64,000 nt of DNA from Teratosphaeria epicoccoides. Lineage: Eukaryota; Ascomycota; Dothideomycetes; Mycosphaerellales; Teratosphaeriaceae. The notes below the pieces were generated by a model. The model worked only from the letters and a program-made list of their open reading frames with translations, was not told the DNA's origin and did no database searches. The stretch covers positions 248,001-312,000 of the forward strand of contig JADDMT010000014.1 of assembly GCA_021401465.1 (NCBI GenBank), in the 5' to 3' direction. The position numbers and the translations under genes were made by a program. This document shows, one piece after another, positions 22,059-32,301 of this stretch (positions within the stretch are counted from its first letter, which is position 1; the number at the start of each line of letters is the position of its first letter).

Positions 22059-23731
22059 TCAGCAATTCACCTGCTCTCTTCCCAGCACATCCCACCCAAT
22101 CAATCTCCAGACCTCCTCCTTGAACCACTCTTCCGTCTCGGCTTCCTTCAACTTCGGCATTGCGATCTTTTTCGCGATCGTCGGCGCCGGGAGTTTCAAG
22201 CATTGCCTCAGCTCGTCCCCTCCGCTCACACCTTCCATCCCGAAGACACAATTCACAAGTGTTCTTTGCAGACGGTCTTTCGCCGCAAGTACCAGAGCAC
22301 CTTTAGGATCCTTCTTCGACATCTTCTTGGGCTTGTTGGGTCGATCGAGTCCATTACCGTTCAAATGCGACGGGGCTGCTGTTATGATGCGGGTCAAGAG
22401 GTGGACAAGGTAGGGCGCTTCTAATCGTGCTTTCTTCGTCTCTATATCTCGGTTGACACTCTCAGGGTCAGCATGAGCAGGGTCTTCAATGTCATCCTCG
22501 ATGCGCGTCGCTGCTATCTCAGCTTCGATAGAGCCGCCGCGGGGCTGACCAAAGACGCTCAGGTAAAGGCGCGATCCTATCATCTCGAGACTCTTGAAGG
22601 CGAAGCCTTCGAAAAGGTCTTTATGGAACTCAATCTCCGGATCCAGTTGGTCAAGCATAGAGCTGATGAAAACAGATATGCTGTTCAACGTGGGAATGTC
22701 CTTGTTGTTCCCAGCATGCTTCGGCTGCGCTTTGAGCTTGCCTTTGGATGACTTTGGACGGTCGTCTATCGGAGCAGGCTTCCTCGCCTCGGCCTCGGAA
22801 GCGAGCTGGATGTTGTTGAGGAGCTTCCCGAACATCTGCACGTATGCATAAATGACTTGACCCTGCACTTCTGCGCCATCCGTGACGTTGTTCAGGCGGT
22901 TTATACCCACCATGAGTGTTGCGACAACACGCGCAGCCGCAGTGAGATTTGTTTTCAGCAGATTCGTACCTGTAAGGAATCGCTGCGGTAGCTGCTCAAC
23001 GGTCGCCTGCACAACTTGTGGCAGGGAGGATGCGACTCGCGCAAGATGATGTGCAAGGACGGCAGGCTCCGTCCGATGATGGCTTTTGAGTACCGAGTGG
23101 AGTTGGAAGAGACTTCGCACGAGAATGTTGCCTGCGCGCATCAGCCAATGATGCTCGTTGACACGGTGAAAGTGCGCCTCACCAACATCGCCGACATCAG
23201 CAAATTCAGACTCCTTCTCGACTTCAGGCTCGCCAGGCCCGCGCACTGGAGACGCATCTCTCTTCGACTTCTTCGGGTCGCGAGGCACAGGTACAGTATC
23301 CTCATCAAGCTAAGGTTCGAGTCAGCAATGACAGATATATGACTTGAGCGGGCAAAAACGACCTTCTTCCTTTTCTTCCCACCAGCACTAGTACCAGGCC
23401 TCATCGCCTCCGCGGTACCCTTCGCCTTCAGCGCCTCCAACTCTCGCCTCAAGTCGATTGCCTCGGCCTCGCTTGTCTTCATCGCGTCCACCATCCTTTC
23501 GTACTCAGACCGCCAGTAAGAAGACCGATCTAAGTGACGGTAGACGGAGCTGATTGCGTTTTCTCGTCGGCCCTTCGCCACGTGCCGAAGGAATAAACGT
23601 ATGTACTCCTTGATGCTGATCTCCTCCGGCTTCCACATGACGACTGAGATGGCGAAGGCAATAGTGGCTTGCCTTGGTCTCTTCGGCTCAGCCGCTGTCA
23701 CGGCAGCGAGCTGCTGATGGTGTGGAGCCAT
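22059..23731 (-). CDS. Conserved-looking fungal protein of unknown function
   Basis: Model: complement(22059..23309, 23363..23731), 539 aa; one 53-nt intron in phase 0 with an unusual GTCGTT donor, a CTGAC branch and a TTAG acceptor. Exon 1 starts MAPHHQQLAAV, carries MWKPEEISIKEYIRLFLRH and an Arg/Glu-rich segment likely to form a coiled coil, and ends in a KKRKK cluster. Exon 2 begins LDEDTVPVPRDPKKSKRD and is largely helical by composition, with an acidic, charged insert, a basic NKPKKMSKKDPKG segment near 480 and a tryptophan-rich end (EEWFKEEVWRLIGWD). The basic clusters suggest nuclear location. I do not recognise the family. Composition and clean splicing argue it is a real gene. Confidence 0.75.
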
Positions 23732-24971
23732 AGCGTCAGAGCAGGCGAGTGACTCTTGGCCAAGCGTGTACACGAATGTCTGTTTGATTCTGAACCACTG
23801 GTGAGTGTCGCATTGATGCAGTGTTTTAACGAGGAGATTCAATGTCGATCAGGTCGTGGCCTAAGACACCAGTCGCGGAAGCCGCGCATTGGGTACGGTC
23901 CGCGACTTCCCACTCAATCTCGAAGCACCTGCCATAGTGGCTCAGCTGCAGATTTGTTATCGTATTCGCGACGCGGATACGCAAGAGAGATGCTCTGCTG
24001 AACACCACGTGCTCTGGTCGCATTCTCTGTTGAAGTGCATGCCAAGCCATCATGCACACAACCCAAGAGCACTCCGCAAGCTGACAGCGCCCCCAGTCGT
24101 CACGATTCGGCGTGTCCAACGATACCCGATCCCTTTGCACCTGACTATTCCAATCTTATGGCTGGTCCGGCACTCGTCGACCCAGCTCATACTCGATAGC
24201 CTTGCCATGTATGATGAACAGGGCCTCGCTGGCCTTTTCAATACAAGCTGAGTTCTCACGGGAAAGTAGCTTACAGCTCCTGCTGGCGATGGAGCGGGAA
24301 CACCAACACGACCAAGAACGCCTGATCGTCCTGATTGAGGATTGTGTAGTCGTTGCGGGCAGCCTGGCAGGCAGTCTTTGCATTCCTTGGCGAAGGATGG
24401 AGATGTCAATCTAAAAAGGCAGAGATTAAGTGGATACAATAACCGATGAGCAGCGTACGGAGCATGTAGACGTCCATATTTGATGACTATAATGATGATG
24501 GCTGTATGGACGTATAGTAGTGTAAAGGCTTCGACTGGGTCCTACAGAGTCCAGAGTCCGCTTTTGCGTACGAGTTCGATATCCTAGAGGTCGCACTATG
24601 GTCCAAGCACATGGGCACCGAATAAGGAAAGAACGCTTCTGGCCACCAAATAGAGACTTGTGAACTGATCGAGCATACGACCAGACAAAAGCCCACGAAT
24701 AGAAAGTTGCAATGGCGGCCGGGTAATAACAGAACATCGTGGACTGACCAGGCTGTTCATGCGCTCGTACGAGAAAAAGACCGCCATTCCCTAGCGGCAA
24801 AGCACAGACGGCCGACTTTCTCGAGTGGCGCGATTCTCAGCGTAACCAACGGCAGATCGGAGACTGCTCGTTATAGCTCTTTGTACATCTATGTTCTGTC
24901 AGCGCAGGTCGCCATCAACAGTCCACCCTGGTCCTCTTTTCGATACCTGACATTTAACGATGCGATCTTGA
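23732..24971. other. Intergenic, 1.2 kb
   Basis: Promoter of the 539-aa gene plus the 3' flank of mL38. A minus-strand frame at 24156-24383 ends in a protein-like run (ALFIIHGKAIEYELGRR), but no start, splice partner or family is evident. Confidence 0.35.
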
Positions 24972-26342
24972 CTACCTATACCTCTCGCTTTCTTTCCTCC
25001 TATAGGGCAAAGGCTCGATGGTCTTCCTCTTGAACTCAACATCTGCTCCAGGGACGCCAGCCCTCTCCATAACATCTGCCGTGTGCTCATCCCACCTTGT
25101 CCTGAAAAGATCAACGCCGACCGGCTTAAGCATGTATCTGTCTACAAAACTCCTGAGCACAAAGCCATCGCGCTTTGTGTACCTTTCTTGAGCTCTGGCC
25201 TGCGCGATGTCGATCGTCTGGTATTGGCCGGCTGCCTCAGGATTTGATGCCTGTTCGAGGATGAAGATGCTCATCCGCTGATACAGGATGCCCTTCTGCG
25301 AATATGCCGGATGCCATGGTATGATGACCTGCTTCGCCTGGTCCAGCTTGCTGAGCCGCGTGAGAGTGTTGATCGGCGAGATCTGAATATTGGACGCTAG
25401 GAAATGACAACGGTAGGTATAACCATCTCGCTCCACGTCGGGAACGTCTGGGTTGACGACGGCGACAGTGTAGAGCTTCTCGCCCCTCTCGTATGATTGA
25501 ATGAAGAGGTCTGGTGCACTCTCGGAGATGAGCGAGTCCACAAATTCTCCATGTTCGATGTGCTTCCCCTTCCACACTAGTCGCGTCGAGACTACAGGGT
25601 CGATGACGGGCAGTACGTCGGGCACAACTTTCATGCCCTCAATCCGTTGCATCAAGAGCTTTCTCGAATAGTCGCGCCATTTCGTGTTGGCTAAGTGGCG
25701 ATAGATAGGCTTGTTCATATCGCCTTTCCCGAGATCAGCATGGCTCACGACAACTCAAATGCTGTAGTACAGCCACTTACTTTCCCCGTCCTCAAACCTC
25801 TTCTTGACGATTGGATCATTGATGTCTGCCTGTACCTTCAACTCCTCCAACGTTCTCCGCATACTCTTCAGTCGATGCTCCTTGTGCGCTTCGTCCTGGG
25901 CTGCCACCGTGGTAGTCTTTAGCCTTTCAATGCGAGCTCTTTGCTTCTGTATCTGAGCGACCTTCTCTTTCCTATCTTCCTGCAGGAATGCTCGCGCCTC
26001 CTGGAAGCATTGATATGGCAGATCAGCAAAAGGGACATTCCTAGTAGTGGCGATGGCTGCCCTTCGTCTTCGAGAGCCGATCGGAGTAATGCCTTGCTCC
26101 TGTATCAACCGCCTCTCCTTCGCTGGCGTCGAGACGGTGGCAGGATTTAGTCTGGACTTGGATGCTTCTCCAGCTGCTGCGGGAGGACTTGGAGGTGGCC
26201 CTGGTGGTGAAGACTGCTGCGTTTCCGACTCGAGGCGAGAGGGGCTGGTGGAGGAAAAGCTGCGAAGGGCGAGAGATATTCTCTCGTGCCGCATACATCT
26301 CAAGCATTGCACCAGCGGACGCGCACTTCGTTCTATCGCCAT
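24972..26342 (-). CDS. MRPL35: Mitochondrial large-subunit ribosomal protein mL38
   Basis: Mitoribosomal protein with a phosphatidylethanolamine-binding-protein (PEBP) fold. Model: complement(24972..25723, 25781..26342), 437 aa; a 57-nt intron with GTAAGT donor joins GES to DMNKPIYRHL in phase. The N-terminus (MAIERSARPLVQCLRCMRHE, then LALRSFSSTSPSR) is an Arg/Ser-rich mitochondrial presequence. A Pro-rich linker and a long charged helix follow. The PEBP-like part includes TVAVVNPDVPDVERDGYTYR and CHFLASNIQISP. The tail FVLRSFVDRYMLKPVGVDLF and FRTRWDEHTADVM is typical of fungal mL38. It starts 158 bp from uL4m on the other strand, so a shared promoter is likely. Confidence 0.93.
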
Positions 26343-26500
26343 GTTGAAATGCACGATGCTAGTCAGAAGACAGGATGGTTGGTCGCGTGCAACACATCCT
26401 CGGAGGTGCCGAGCTTTTTGCGGGCAAATCATCTCTCCCCCGAGCCTTGCATTGAAAACGACCATCTTTCTTGGACCACCAACACTTGTCAGCATCAATC
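26343..26500. promoter_or_regulatory. 158-bp bidirectional promoter, mL38 and uL4m
   Basis: Start codons of two nuclear genes for mitochondrial large-subunit proteins face away from each other across 158 bp. Both 5' UTRs and promoters must fit here, which suggests joint control. No named site assigned. Confidence 0.7.
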
Positions 26501-27532
26501 ATGGCAACGAGACGAGTCGGCGCGCCAGCCAGAAATCTATCCAATAGCCTCAGGCAAGCACAGCGACCTGTACAGCGCCGCTGCATGGCGACCGAAGCTC
26601 CTCTACCCAACACTTCTCTGTCGCAAAGCTACATGGATGCGAACCTCGAATCCACGCCCGCTGGGCCGATATTGAAGGTTGAAGCAAACATACCGCCACC
26701 TACGCCTTCATCAGACACTCCTACCAGACAGCACACACTCGAGCTATCTCAAAATCCATTCTTGACGACCGCAATATGCACCACTCACACCTTCCCTTCC
26801 TTCGAACCAATAACGTTCGTCCAATACCCCTCCACGCATCTCCTGCTGCCTTTGCGAAAAGACATACTTCACAAAGCCGTCGTCTACGAAGGCGATATGG
26901 CGCGACAGGGAACTGCAAATACGAAATGGCGGTCTGAAGTCCATGGCTCAAACCGCAAAGTTAGGCCGCAGAAAGGTACTGGATCCGCAAGACTGGGAAA
27001 TAAGAAGTCGCCAATGCTGAAAGGAGGCGGCGTGGCTTTTGGTCCCAAACCACGAGATTTTAGCACGAAGCTGCCAAAGAAGATTTATGATCTCGCATGG
27101 CGGACTGCGTTAAGTTACCGATACCGAAAGGGCGAGCTCATCTTGCTTGAAGACGAGGCTGAACTGCAGAAAATCCACAAGCACTCCTCCGAGCGCTACG
27201 TTCGCGACCTCCTCCGCCACAATCACTTTGGGCGCCCAGATGGCCGGACACTCTTCGTAACCCAAGAACCACGAGAACAGTTCTTTTCCGCGCTCGAGGT
27301 TGAGAATATGGGACGAGAAGCACGGGCACTGGATGTGCTGGATGTGGATGTCAAGGACCTGCTTGAGCTGGGAAGGGTAGTGATTGAGCGACCGGCATTG
27401 GAATGGTTACTGGAACAGCACGAGAGTGATCTAAAGCCTGGGGAGAGGCTAAGTGATTGGAGCCATATGATATTGAGGAAGTACAGGGAGGCCGCGAAAG
27501 CAACTTCGAAGGTCGTTGCGGCATCTGCATGA
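26501..27532 (+). CDS. YML6: Mitochondrial large-subunit ribosomal protein uL4m
   Basis: Mitochondrial homologue of ribosomal L4. Single exon from ATG 26501, 343 aa. The N-terminus MATRRVGAPARNLSNSLRQA is an Arg-rich presequence. The core has KDILHKAVVYEGDMARQGTA, then RPQKGTGSARLGNKKSPMLK (the hallmark L4 basic loop) and GGGVAFGPKPRDFSTKLPKK. The C-terminal helical part matches the family. It is head to head with mL38 and convergent with URM1, with 253 nt between the stop codons. A non-ATG upstream extension at 26471 is not needed. Confidence 0.94.
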   Translation: MATRRVGAPARNLSNSLRQAQRPVQRRCMATEAPLPNTSLSQSYMDANLESTPAGPILKVEANIPPPTPSSDTPTRQHTLELSQNPFLTTAICTTHTFPSFEPITFVQYPSTHLLLPLRKDILHKAVVYEGDMARQGTANTKWRSEVHGSNRKVRPQKGTGSARLGNKKSPMLKGGGVAFGPKPRDFSTKLPKKIYDLAWRTALSYRYRKGELILLEDEAELQKIHKHSSERYVRDLLRHNHFGRPDGRTLFVTQEPREQFFSALEVENMGREARALDVLDVDVKDLLELGRVVIERPALEWLLEQHESDLKPGERLSDWSHMILRKYREAAKATSKVVAASA

Positions 27533-27785
27533 GTGGAGCTATTATTCGCCGTGCACTCGTCTCAGCACAACAATTCCAAATGATGCCAAGCGTGTTGTCG
27601 TCTTTGTCCAGGCATCATCTGGTAATGACAGACTCACCCTCGATGGACAAGGAGTGCGGGATGATCAGCGCGGTATGCGGCCACATAGTGAGGCAGAACC
27701 CAGACCAATTGATTTACTGGAAAAGTGGGCAGCGTACGGCGAGAAGATGTGGCAATATTCGTGCAATTCCAGCGTCCCAGCTTCT

Positions 27786-28234
27786 TCAACCCCCATGCAA
27801 AGTAGACACAAACACTATCTCGTCGTTCGGCTCTACTTCGTACTTGTCCTCGCCTTCGAGCTCCCAATCCGCGTCATTGATCAGAACCAGTACGCCTGGT
27901 CTCCTACCAGCGAAGCATATGATCAACAAACTCGTTAGGGCGTGAGCTGGAAGCGGATAAATACTCACACAGAGTCATCGAGCACGAACATGTCTTTTCG
28001 CGGATCCTTCATAAGATTGTCGCAAAGCCATTGTATGAGGAAGGATATGTTCGCAGGCTGACCATCGGGAGATGTGGCAGGGAGATCGATCTTGTGGCTG
28101 CGTTTGTTGGAGAAGAGGACTTCGAGGCCGCCTCTATTGCCAGGATCTGGTTAATGTGCGTTCCTGTCTTTTTGGGAGGGACAAGCGTACGTGAACTCGA
28201 TTTCCAGCGGGATCATCTTGCCATGGCCGGACAT
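27786..28234 (-). CDS. URM1: Ubiquitin-related modifier URM1
   Basis: Sulfur carrier for thiolation of the wobble uridine in tRNA, and a protein modifier (known roles). Model: complement(27786..27903, 27969..28133, 28191..28234), 108 aa. Introns are 57 nt (GTACGC..AATAG) and 65 nt (GTGAGT..GGTAG) and phases agree. The protein starts MSGHGKMIPLEIEFTGGLE, continues VLFSNKRSHKIDLPA and FLIQWLCDNLMKD, and ends RPGVLVLINDADWELEGEDK and VFVSTLHGG. The terminal Gly-Gly, the site of thiocarboxylate formation, is present. Length matches the family (about 100 aa). It is head to head with ELP2. Confidence 0.95.
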
Positions 28235-28433
28235 GGTACACTGACTTGACTCTTGAAACGAGTGTAATGTCTTCTTGGATTATTGCCATCTAACCACATC
28301 ATTATTGTCGCTTTGGCACTTTTACAGGGTGCGCCCCACACAGGCTAGCGCAATTCTGGCGAGGTATCAATTTTGCGATTTACATTCTTTCTCTCAAATG
28401 CACAACCACAGATATGATGACGAGGCAATAACA
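28235..28433. promoter_or_regulatory. 199-bp bidirectional promoter, URM1 and ELP2
   Basis: The start codons of URM1 (minus) and ELP2 (plus) are separated by 199 bp, so the two genes probably share control elements. An in-frame ELP2 ATG at 28398 would shorten the gap to 163 bp. Confidence 0.7.
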
Positions 28434-30854
28434 ATGACGGAAAGGAAGTCCAGAGCTCACCTAAACTACATAGCTGCAGGCGGCAACCGTCATCCATCGG
28501 CTGCAGACTGGGGTCGAGATTCTGGCAAGTATGGTATACTCGCCTTTGGATCTGGCAACAACGTTGGGCTTTGGAAGCCTGGCAGCGATCGGCACAATGG
28601 GCTATCTTTTCTGCTGGCAGGTCACAGGGATCATGTAAATGCTGTAAAGCTGGCTGATCATATGGGTGTACCTGCCATCGTTTCTGGGGCTTCAGACAAG
28701 ACGATCAGGATTTGGAAGCCAAGGGGTGGGAGCGAGAGCGATCGAGAATGGCAGCAGCAATGGTGTTTGGAGAATGCGCATGACGGAAGCGTCAATTCCA
28801 TCGCAGTCGACGACGCCCAATCGATCTTGGTCAGTGGTGCGGCGGACGGAAATGTGAAAGTGTGGCAGATGGGTCTTGAAGATCGACCAGCATGTGTGCA
28901 GACGATTGCTCTGAAGCCCAAGATCCTACCACTTACTGTTGCAATAGCTTCTCGTAATGATGGAGCGTGTGTCATTGCTGTTGCTGGGACTTCGTCATCG
29001 ATACAGCTGTTCGGAAGGAACGAGAATAGCGATGACTTCGCGCTGCATGCTACGCTCACAGGACATGAAGGTTGGATACGGGCTCTCGATTTCGTGAGCG
29101 ACGGTGATGATATTCTTCTTTCCTCCGCGAGCCAAGACAAGTACATTCGACTCTGGCGCTTCAGCAAAAGGAAATTGAACGATACCGCAGAAGCGAATGG
29201 TTCCGTCGACCCAGGCATCGCAGTAAGCAGAAAGTCGCTCTCCAATAAGTTACGTCAAGTCGGTCATGACGGAGCAAAGTACAATGTGACATTCGAGGCA
29301 TTGCTCATCGGCCACGAGGACTGGATCTACACCGCAAAATGGTCCCCTTCCGCCGATAGACCAACGTTACTGTCGGCCTCCGCAGACAATTCTCTCTCAA
29401 TTTGGCAAGCAGATGAAGCTTCTGGAGTCTGGATTTGTAATGCTCGCCTTGGAGAGATAAGTGCACAGAAAGGTTCTACAACGGCTACTGGAAGTACTGG
29501 TGGCTTCTGGGTTGGTCTCTGGGCGCCGGATGGGCATTCTGTCGTTAGCCTGGGACGAACTGGCAGTTGGAGGAGATGGACTTTTGACTCCACTTCAGGT
29601 AGCTGGAAGCAGGCAACGGGCATCAGCGGCCATATCAAGGAAGTTCGAAGTCTAGCTTGGGCGTCTGACGGGTCCTATCTGGTAAGTACCAGCGCAGATC
29701 AGACCACGAGGATGTTCGCGCAGTGGAACCGAGAATGCAAGAGATCATGGCACGAGTTCTCAAGGCCGCAGATTCATGGATATGATCTGAATTGCATCGA
29801 CTCGCTCGGCCCAACTCAATTCATATCTGGCGCTGACGAGAAGCTGTTACGAGTCTTTAACAAACCAAAAGCGATCGACAATCTTGTATCAAGACTCTCT
29901 GGCACGGCATCGACAGTGGAAGGCGAAGCAGATGCGGCTAACATTCCTGTCCTTGGACTGTCGAACAAGGCTATTTCCGCTACTCCGGATGACGAGCCTG
30001 TAGATGAAACCACGAACGGGGATACAGATGACCGTGAAGCATCAGATCCAGGCTCTGGAATTCACAAATCCACACTAGACCTGGACCATCCACCGTTAGA
30101 GGACCATCTCGCTCGCCACACCCTCTGGCCCGAACACGAGAAATTGTATGGACATGGGTATGAGATTTGTGCTGTTGCGGCTTCACATGACAAGATGCTG
30201 ATGGCCACGGCTTGCAAAGCCTCGTCAATCGATCACGCCGTTATCCGGCTATACGAGACTACTTCATGGAGAGAGGTAAAGCCGCCGCTGACTGCGCACG
30301 CCTTGACTGTGACTGGCCTGGCATTCTCAGGGGACGATAGATATCTGCTGAGCGTAGGGCGGGATCGACAGTGGGCGCTGTTCGAACGAGATGCGGCGGA
30401 CCAAAAGGAGTTCAAACCGCTGTCAAGGAATCCGAAGGGACATTCGAGGATGATCCTGGACTGCTCGTGGGCTCCCGTCAGTATAGGACATGTATTTGCG
30501 ACCGCTGGGCGTGACAAGTGTGTCAAGATCTGGCGATTCGAGGATGGTAAAGCAGAGAACGTGGCAACGATATCTGCTGGGATATCAGTGACGGCTGTGG
30601 CGTTTGATTTGGGAATGAGCACCAATGGCGCCGTAAGATTGGCCTTTGGACTCGAGTGTGGGGGGCTGTCCTTGGTGGAAATTGATGGAAAAACGCTGCA
30701 AGTGATCGAGACCGCAGCGTTGGAAGCTGGGCTATGCCCCTCTGCCACAATCAATCGAATAGCTTGGAGACCCGAAGTCGATGCGGCGCAGATGGCGGTC
30801 GCGAGTGATGACGGGAGTTTAAGGATATACGACGTCCCCATTTCAATTCGGTAG
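28434..30854 (+). CDS. ELP2: Elongator complex subunit 2 (WD40)
   Basis: Scaffold subunit of Elongator, which installs the cm5/mcm5 group on wobble uridine of tRNA (known role). Single exon, 806 aa from ATG 28434; in-frame ATG 28398 is an alternative. The start MTERKSRAHLNYIAAGGNRH is followed by GILAFGSGNNVGLWKPG, then WD repeats across the whole length: HRDHVNAVKL, GASDKTIRIWKP, GHEGWIRALDF, GHEDWIYTAKWSP, SASADNSLSIWQ, GHIKEVRSLAW, GRDKCVKIWRFEDGK. This fits the two-propeller layout. An acidic linker near 520-560 (DDEPVDETTNGDTDD) is less conserved. It is divergent from URM1, whose pathway modifies the same nucleotide. Confidence 0.94.
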   Translation: MTERKSRAHLNYIAAGGNRHPSAADWGRDSGKYGILAFGSGNNVGLWKPGSDRHNGLSFLLAGHRDHVNAVKLADHMGVPAIVSGASDKTIRIWKPRGGSESDREWQQQWCLENAHDGSVNSIAVDDAQSILVSGAADGNVKVWQMGLEDRPACVQTIALKPKILPLTVAIASRNDGACVIAVAGTSSSIQLFGRNENSDDFALHATLTGHEGWIRALDFVSDGDDILLSSASQDKYIRLWRFSKRKLNDTAEANGSVDPGIAVSRKSLSNKLRQVGHDGAKYNVTFEALLIGHEDWIYTAKWSPSADRPTLLSASADNSLSIWQADEASGVWICNARLGEISAQKGSTTATGSTGGFWVGLWAPDGHSVVSLGRTGSWRRWTFDSTSGSWKQATGISGHIKEVRSLAWASDGSYLVSTSADQTTRMFAQWNRECKRSWHEFSRPQIHGYDLNCIDSLGPTQFISGADEKLLRVFNKPKAIDNLVSRLSGTASTVEGEADAANIPVLGLSNKAISATPDDEPVDETTNGDTDDREASDPGSGIHKSTLDLDHPPLEDHLARHTLWPEHEKLYGHGYEICAVAASHDKMLMATACKASSIDHAVIRLYETTSWREVKPPLTAHALTVTGLAFSGDDRYLLSVGRDRQWALFERDAADQKEFKPLSRNPKGHSRMILDCSWAPVSIGHVFATAGRDKCVKIWRFEDGKAENVATISAGISVTAVAFDLGMSTNGAVRLAFGLECGGLSLVEIDGKTLQVIETAALEAGLCPSATINRIAWRPEVDAAQMAVASDDGSLRIYDVPISIR

Positions 30855-31022
30855 TGTCTTATGAGCAATTGAAGCAGGCTCGCTCCGGTGTCGCGCATGT
30901 GACTGTTGCCTTCGAGAAGGACAATGTCATCGTCGCGGAGGGGCTTGCCGTGTATGCTGGATGCAGAAGCCCTCGGTCCTTGGTGCCGTCATCATTCAAC
31001 TACAACCACAGCCCAGTGCCAA
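30855..31022. other. ELP2 3' flank
   Basis: Short spacer before the possible broken F-box gene. Nothing recognised. Confidence 0.3.
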
Positions 31023-32160
31023 TGATGGTCGCTCAGTGGCAGACAAATGACAATTATGTAGTCGAGTCTGGTCGCTCCCTCGAGCCCCAGACTGGTGACG
31101 TTGGGGCACGGCCGCTGTGGCGTCGTGCGCTCCTGCCCTGCACAACTTCTCCTTTTCAATACAACAAGAGCCTGTCCTTGCTCCGAAGACTCAACCTTCC
31201 ACCTGGCGCCTCAAAGCGCACGAACCATCGTCGAAGTAGATACAGCAGTGTCTGCGCCGCGGCCGCCAACGACCAGGGCCACTTCCTCTCACTGCCCATG
31301 GAGCTCCTCAGTGGGATCACTGAACGTGTAAGACGTTCTCTTCGCACCTTCCACGCACCCTGAACCTTGCTGATATGCGCTGCAGGTGCCTCTGCCATCA
31401 GTTCTCAGAAACATTTCCCTCCTCAGCGAAGACCGCGGGAACCGTTCTGCCCAACACTGAAAACGGACCGAGGCGAAAGATGGGTACACGGATCGCAATT
31501 CCAACGCTTTATGGTAAAGTCCATACACCGGGAGCCGCATTCTAGACTGCTCGCACTGACCACTGCCGAGCATTGTCTGGCTGCTCTTCCGAGCCTCGTA
31601 GCTCTGGACCTGTTGATCATCACCCGTGACGAGCCCATCTTCAAAAAGCACCTCAATACCTATTCACAGGATCACGCCCGCAGCACTGCAGACAAGATCT
31701 CCAGGACCCTCCACCCTAGCTGCTCCAAGTTCGCGGCCCCAGGACTCAAAGTTTCGATACGAACAGATCAACGAGCCGGTTCTAGATGAGGCAGTCGATG
31801 AGGGTGTCGCCGACTTCTGCTTCAGTCGCCAAAAGCAGACTGATATGCACGGCAATGTGAGCGCCATCGGGCTGCCGGTGCAGCGCCATCATCTGAAGCA
31901 TCACGAGCCATGCTCGGAGATCATCTTCAAGCCCAGGAACGGACGCATGCTCGGCGTCTTCGGGAGAGCGGAGATCATGTGAGCCAGGCTGCTCGGCGGA
32001 TCGTATGTGGCGGGCAAGGCGACGCGCTGAGTGCATGTGCCCAGGATGGGAAGGGCTGGCACAGATATCAGGCTGAATCAGTCACCTCGCTGGGCTTGCC
32101 CTCGTCGCAGACAGACTGGACGCACCTCCGATCCTGTTTCCTCAAGGAATTCAGCGGTAA
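31023..32160 (+). pseudogene. Possible broken F-box protein gene
   Basis: From ATG 31023 one frame leads to GHFLSLPMELLSGITER, which looks like an F-box start. A GTAAGA donor and a GCTGCAG acceptor then continue VPLPSVLRNISLLSED before a stop. A second frame (31370-31789) reads LTTAEHCLAALPSLVALDLL, leucine-rich-repeat-like, and a third (31740-31982) reads FRYEQINEPVLDEAVDEGVA. I could not join these with plausible introns. It is either a decayed copy or a multi-exon gene I cannot resolve. Evidence is weak. Confidence 0.3.
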
Positions 32161-32301
32161 GGAGGGAGGGGTATGGGAGAGCGGGTGTTCCGAGGTATGC
32201 GAGGCAGTTGGTCACACTCTGCTCGCGGCAGCAGACTCGGAAGATCATACACTTCATACCAACATGGTCTGTCTACAACACAGCTGTATCTCGTTCTTGA
32301 T

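Noticed and set aside
24156..24383. 75-codon minus-strand frame ending in a protein-like run
   Set aside because: Too short, with no partner exon or family.
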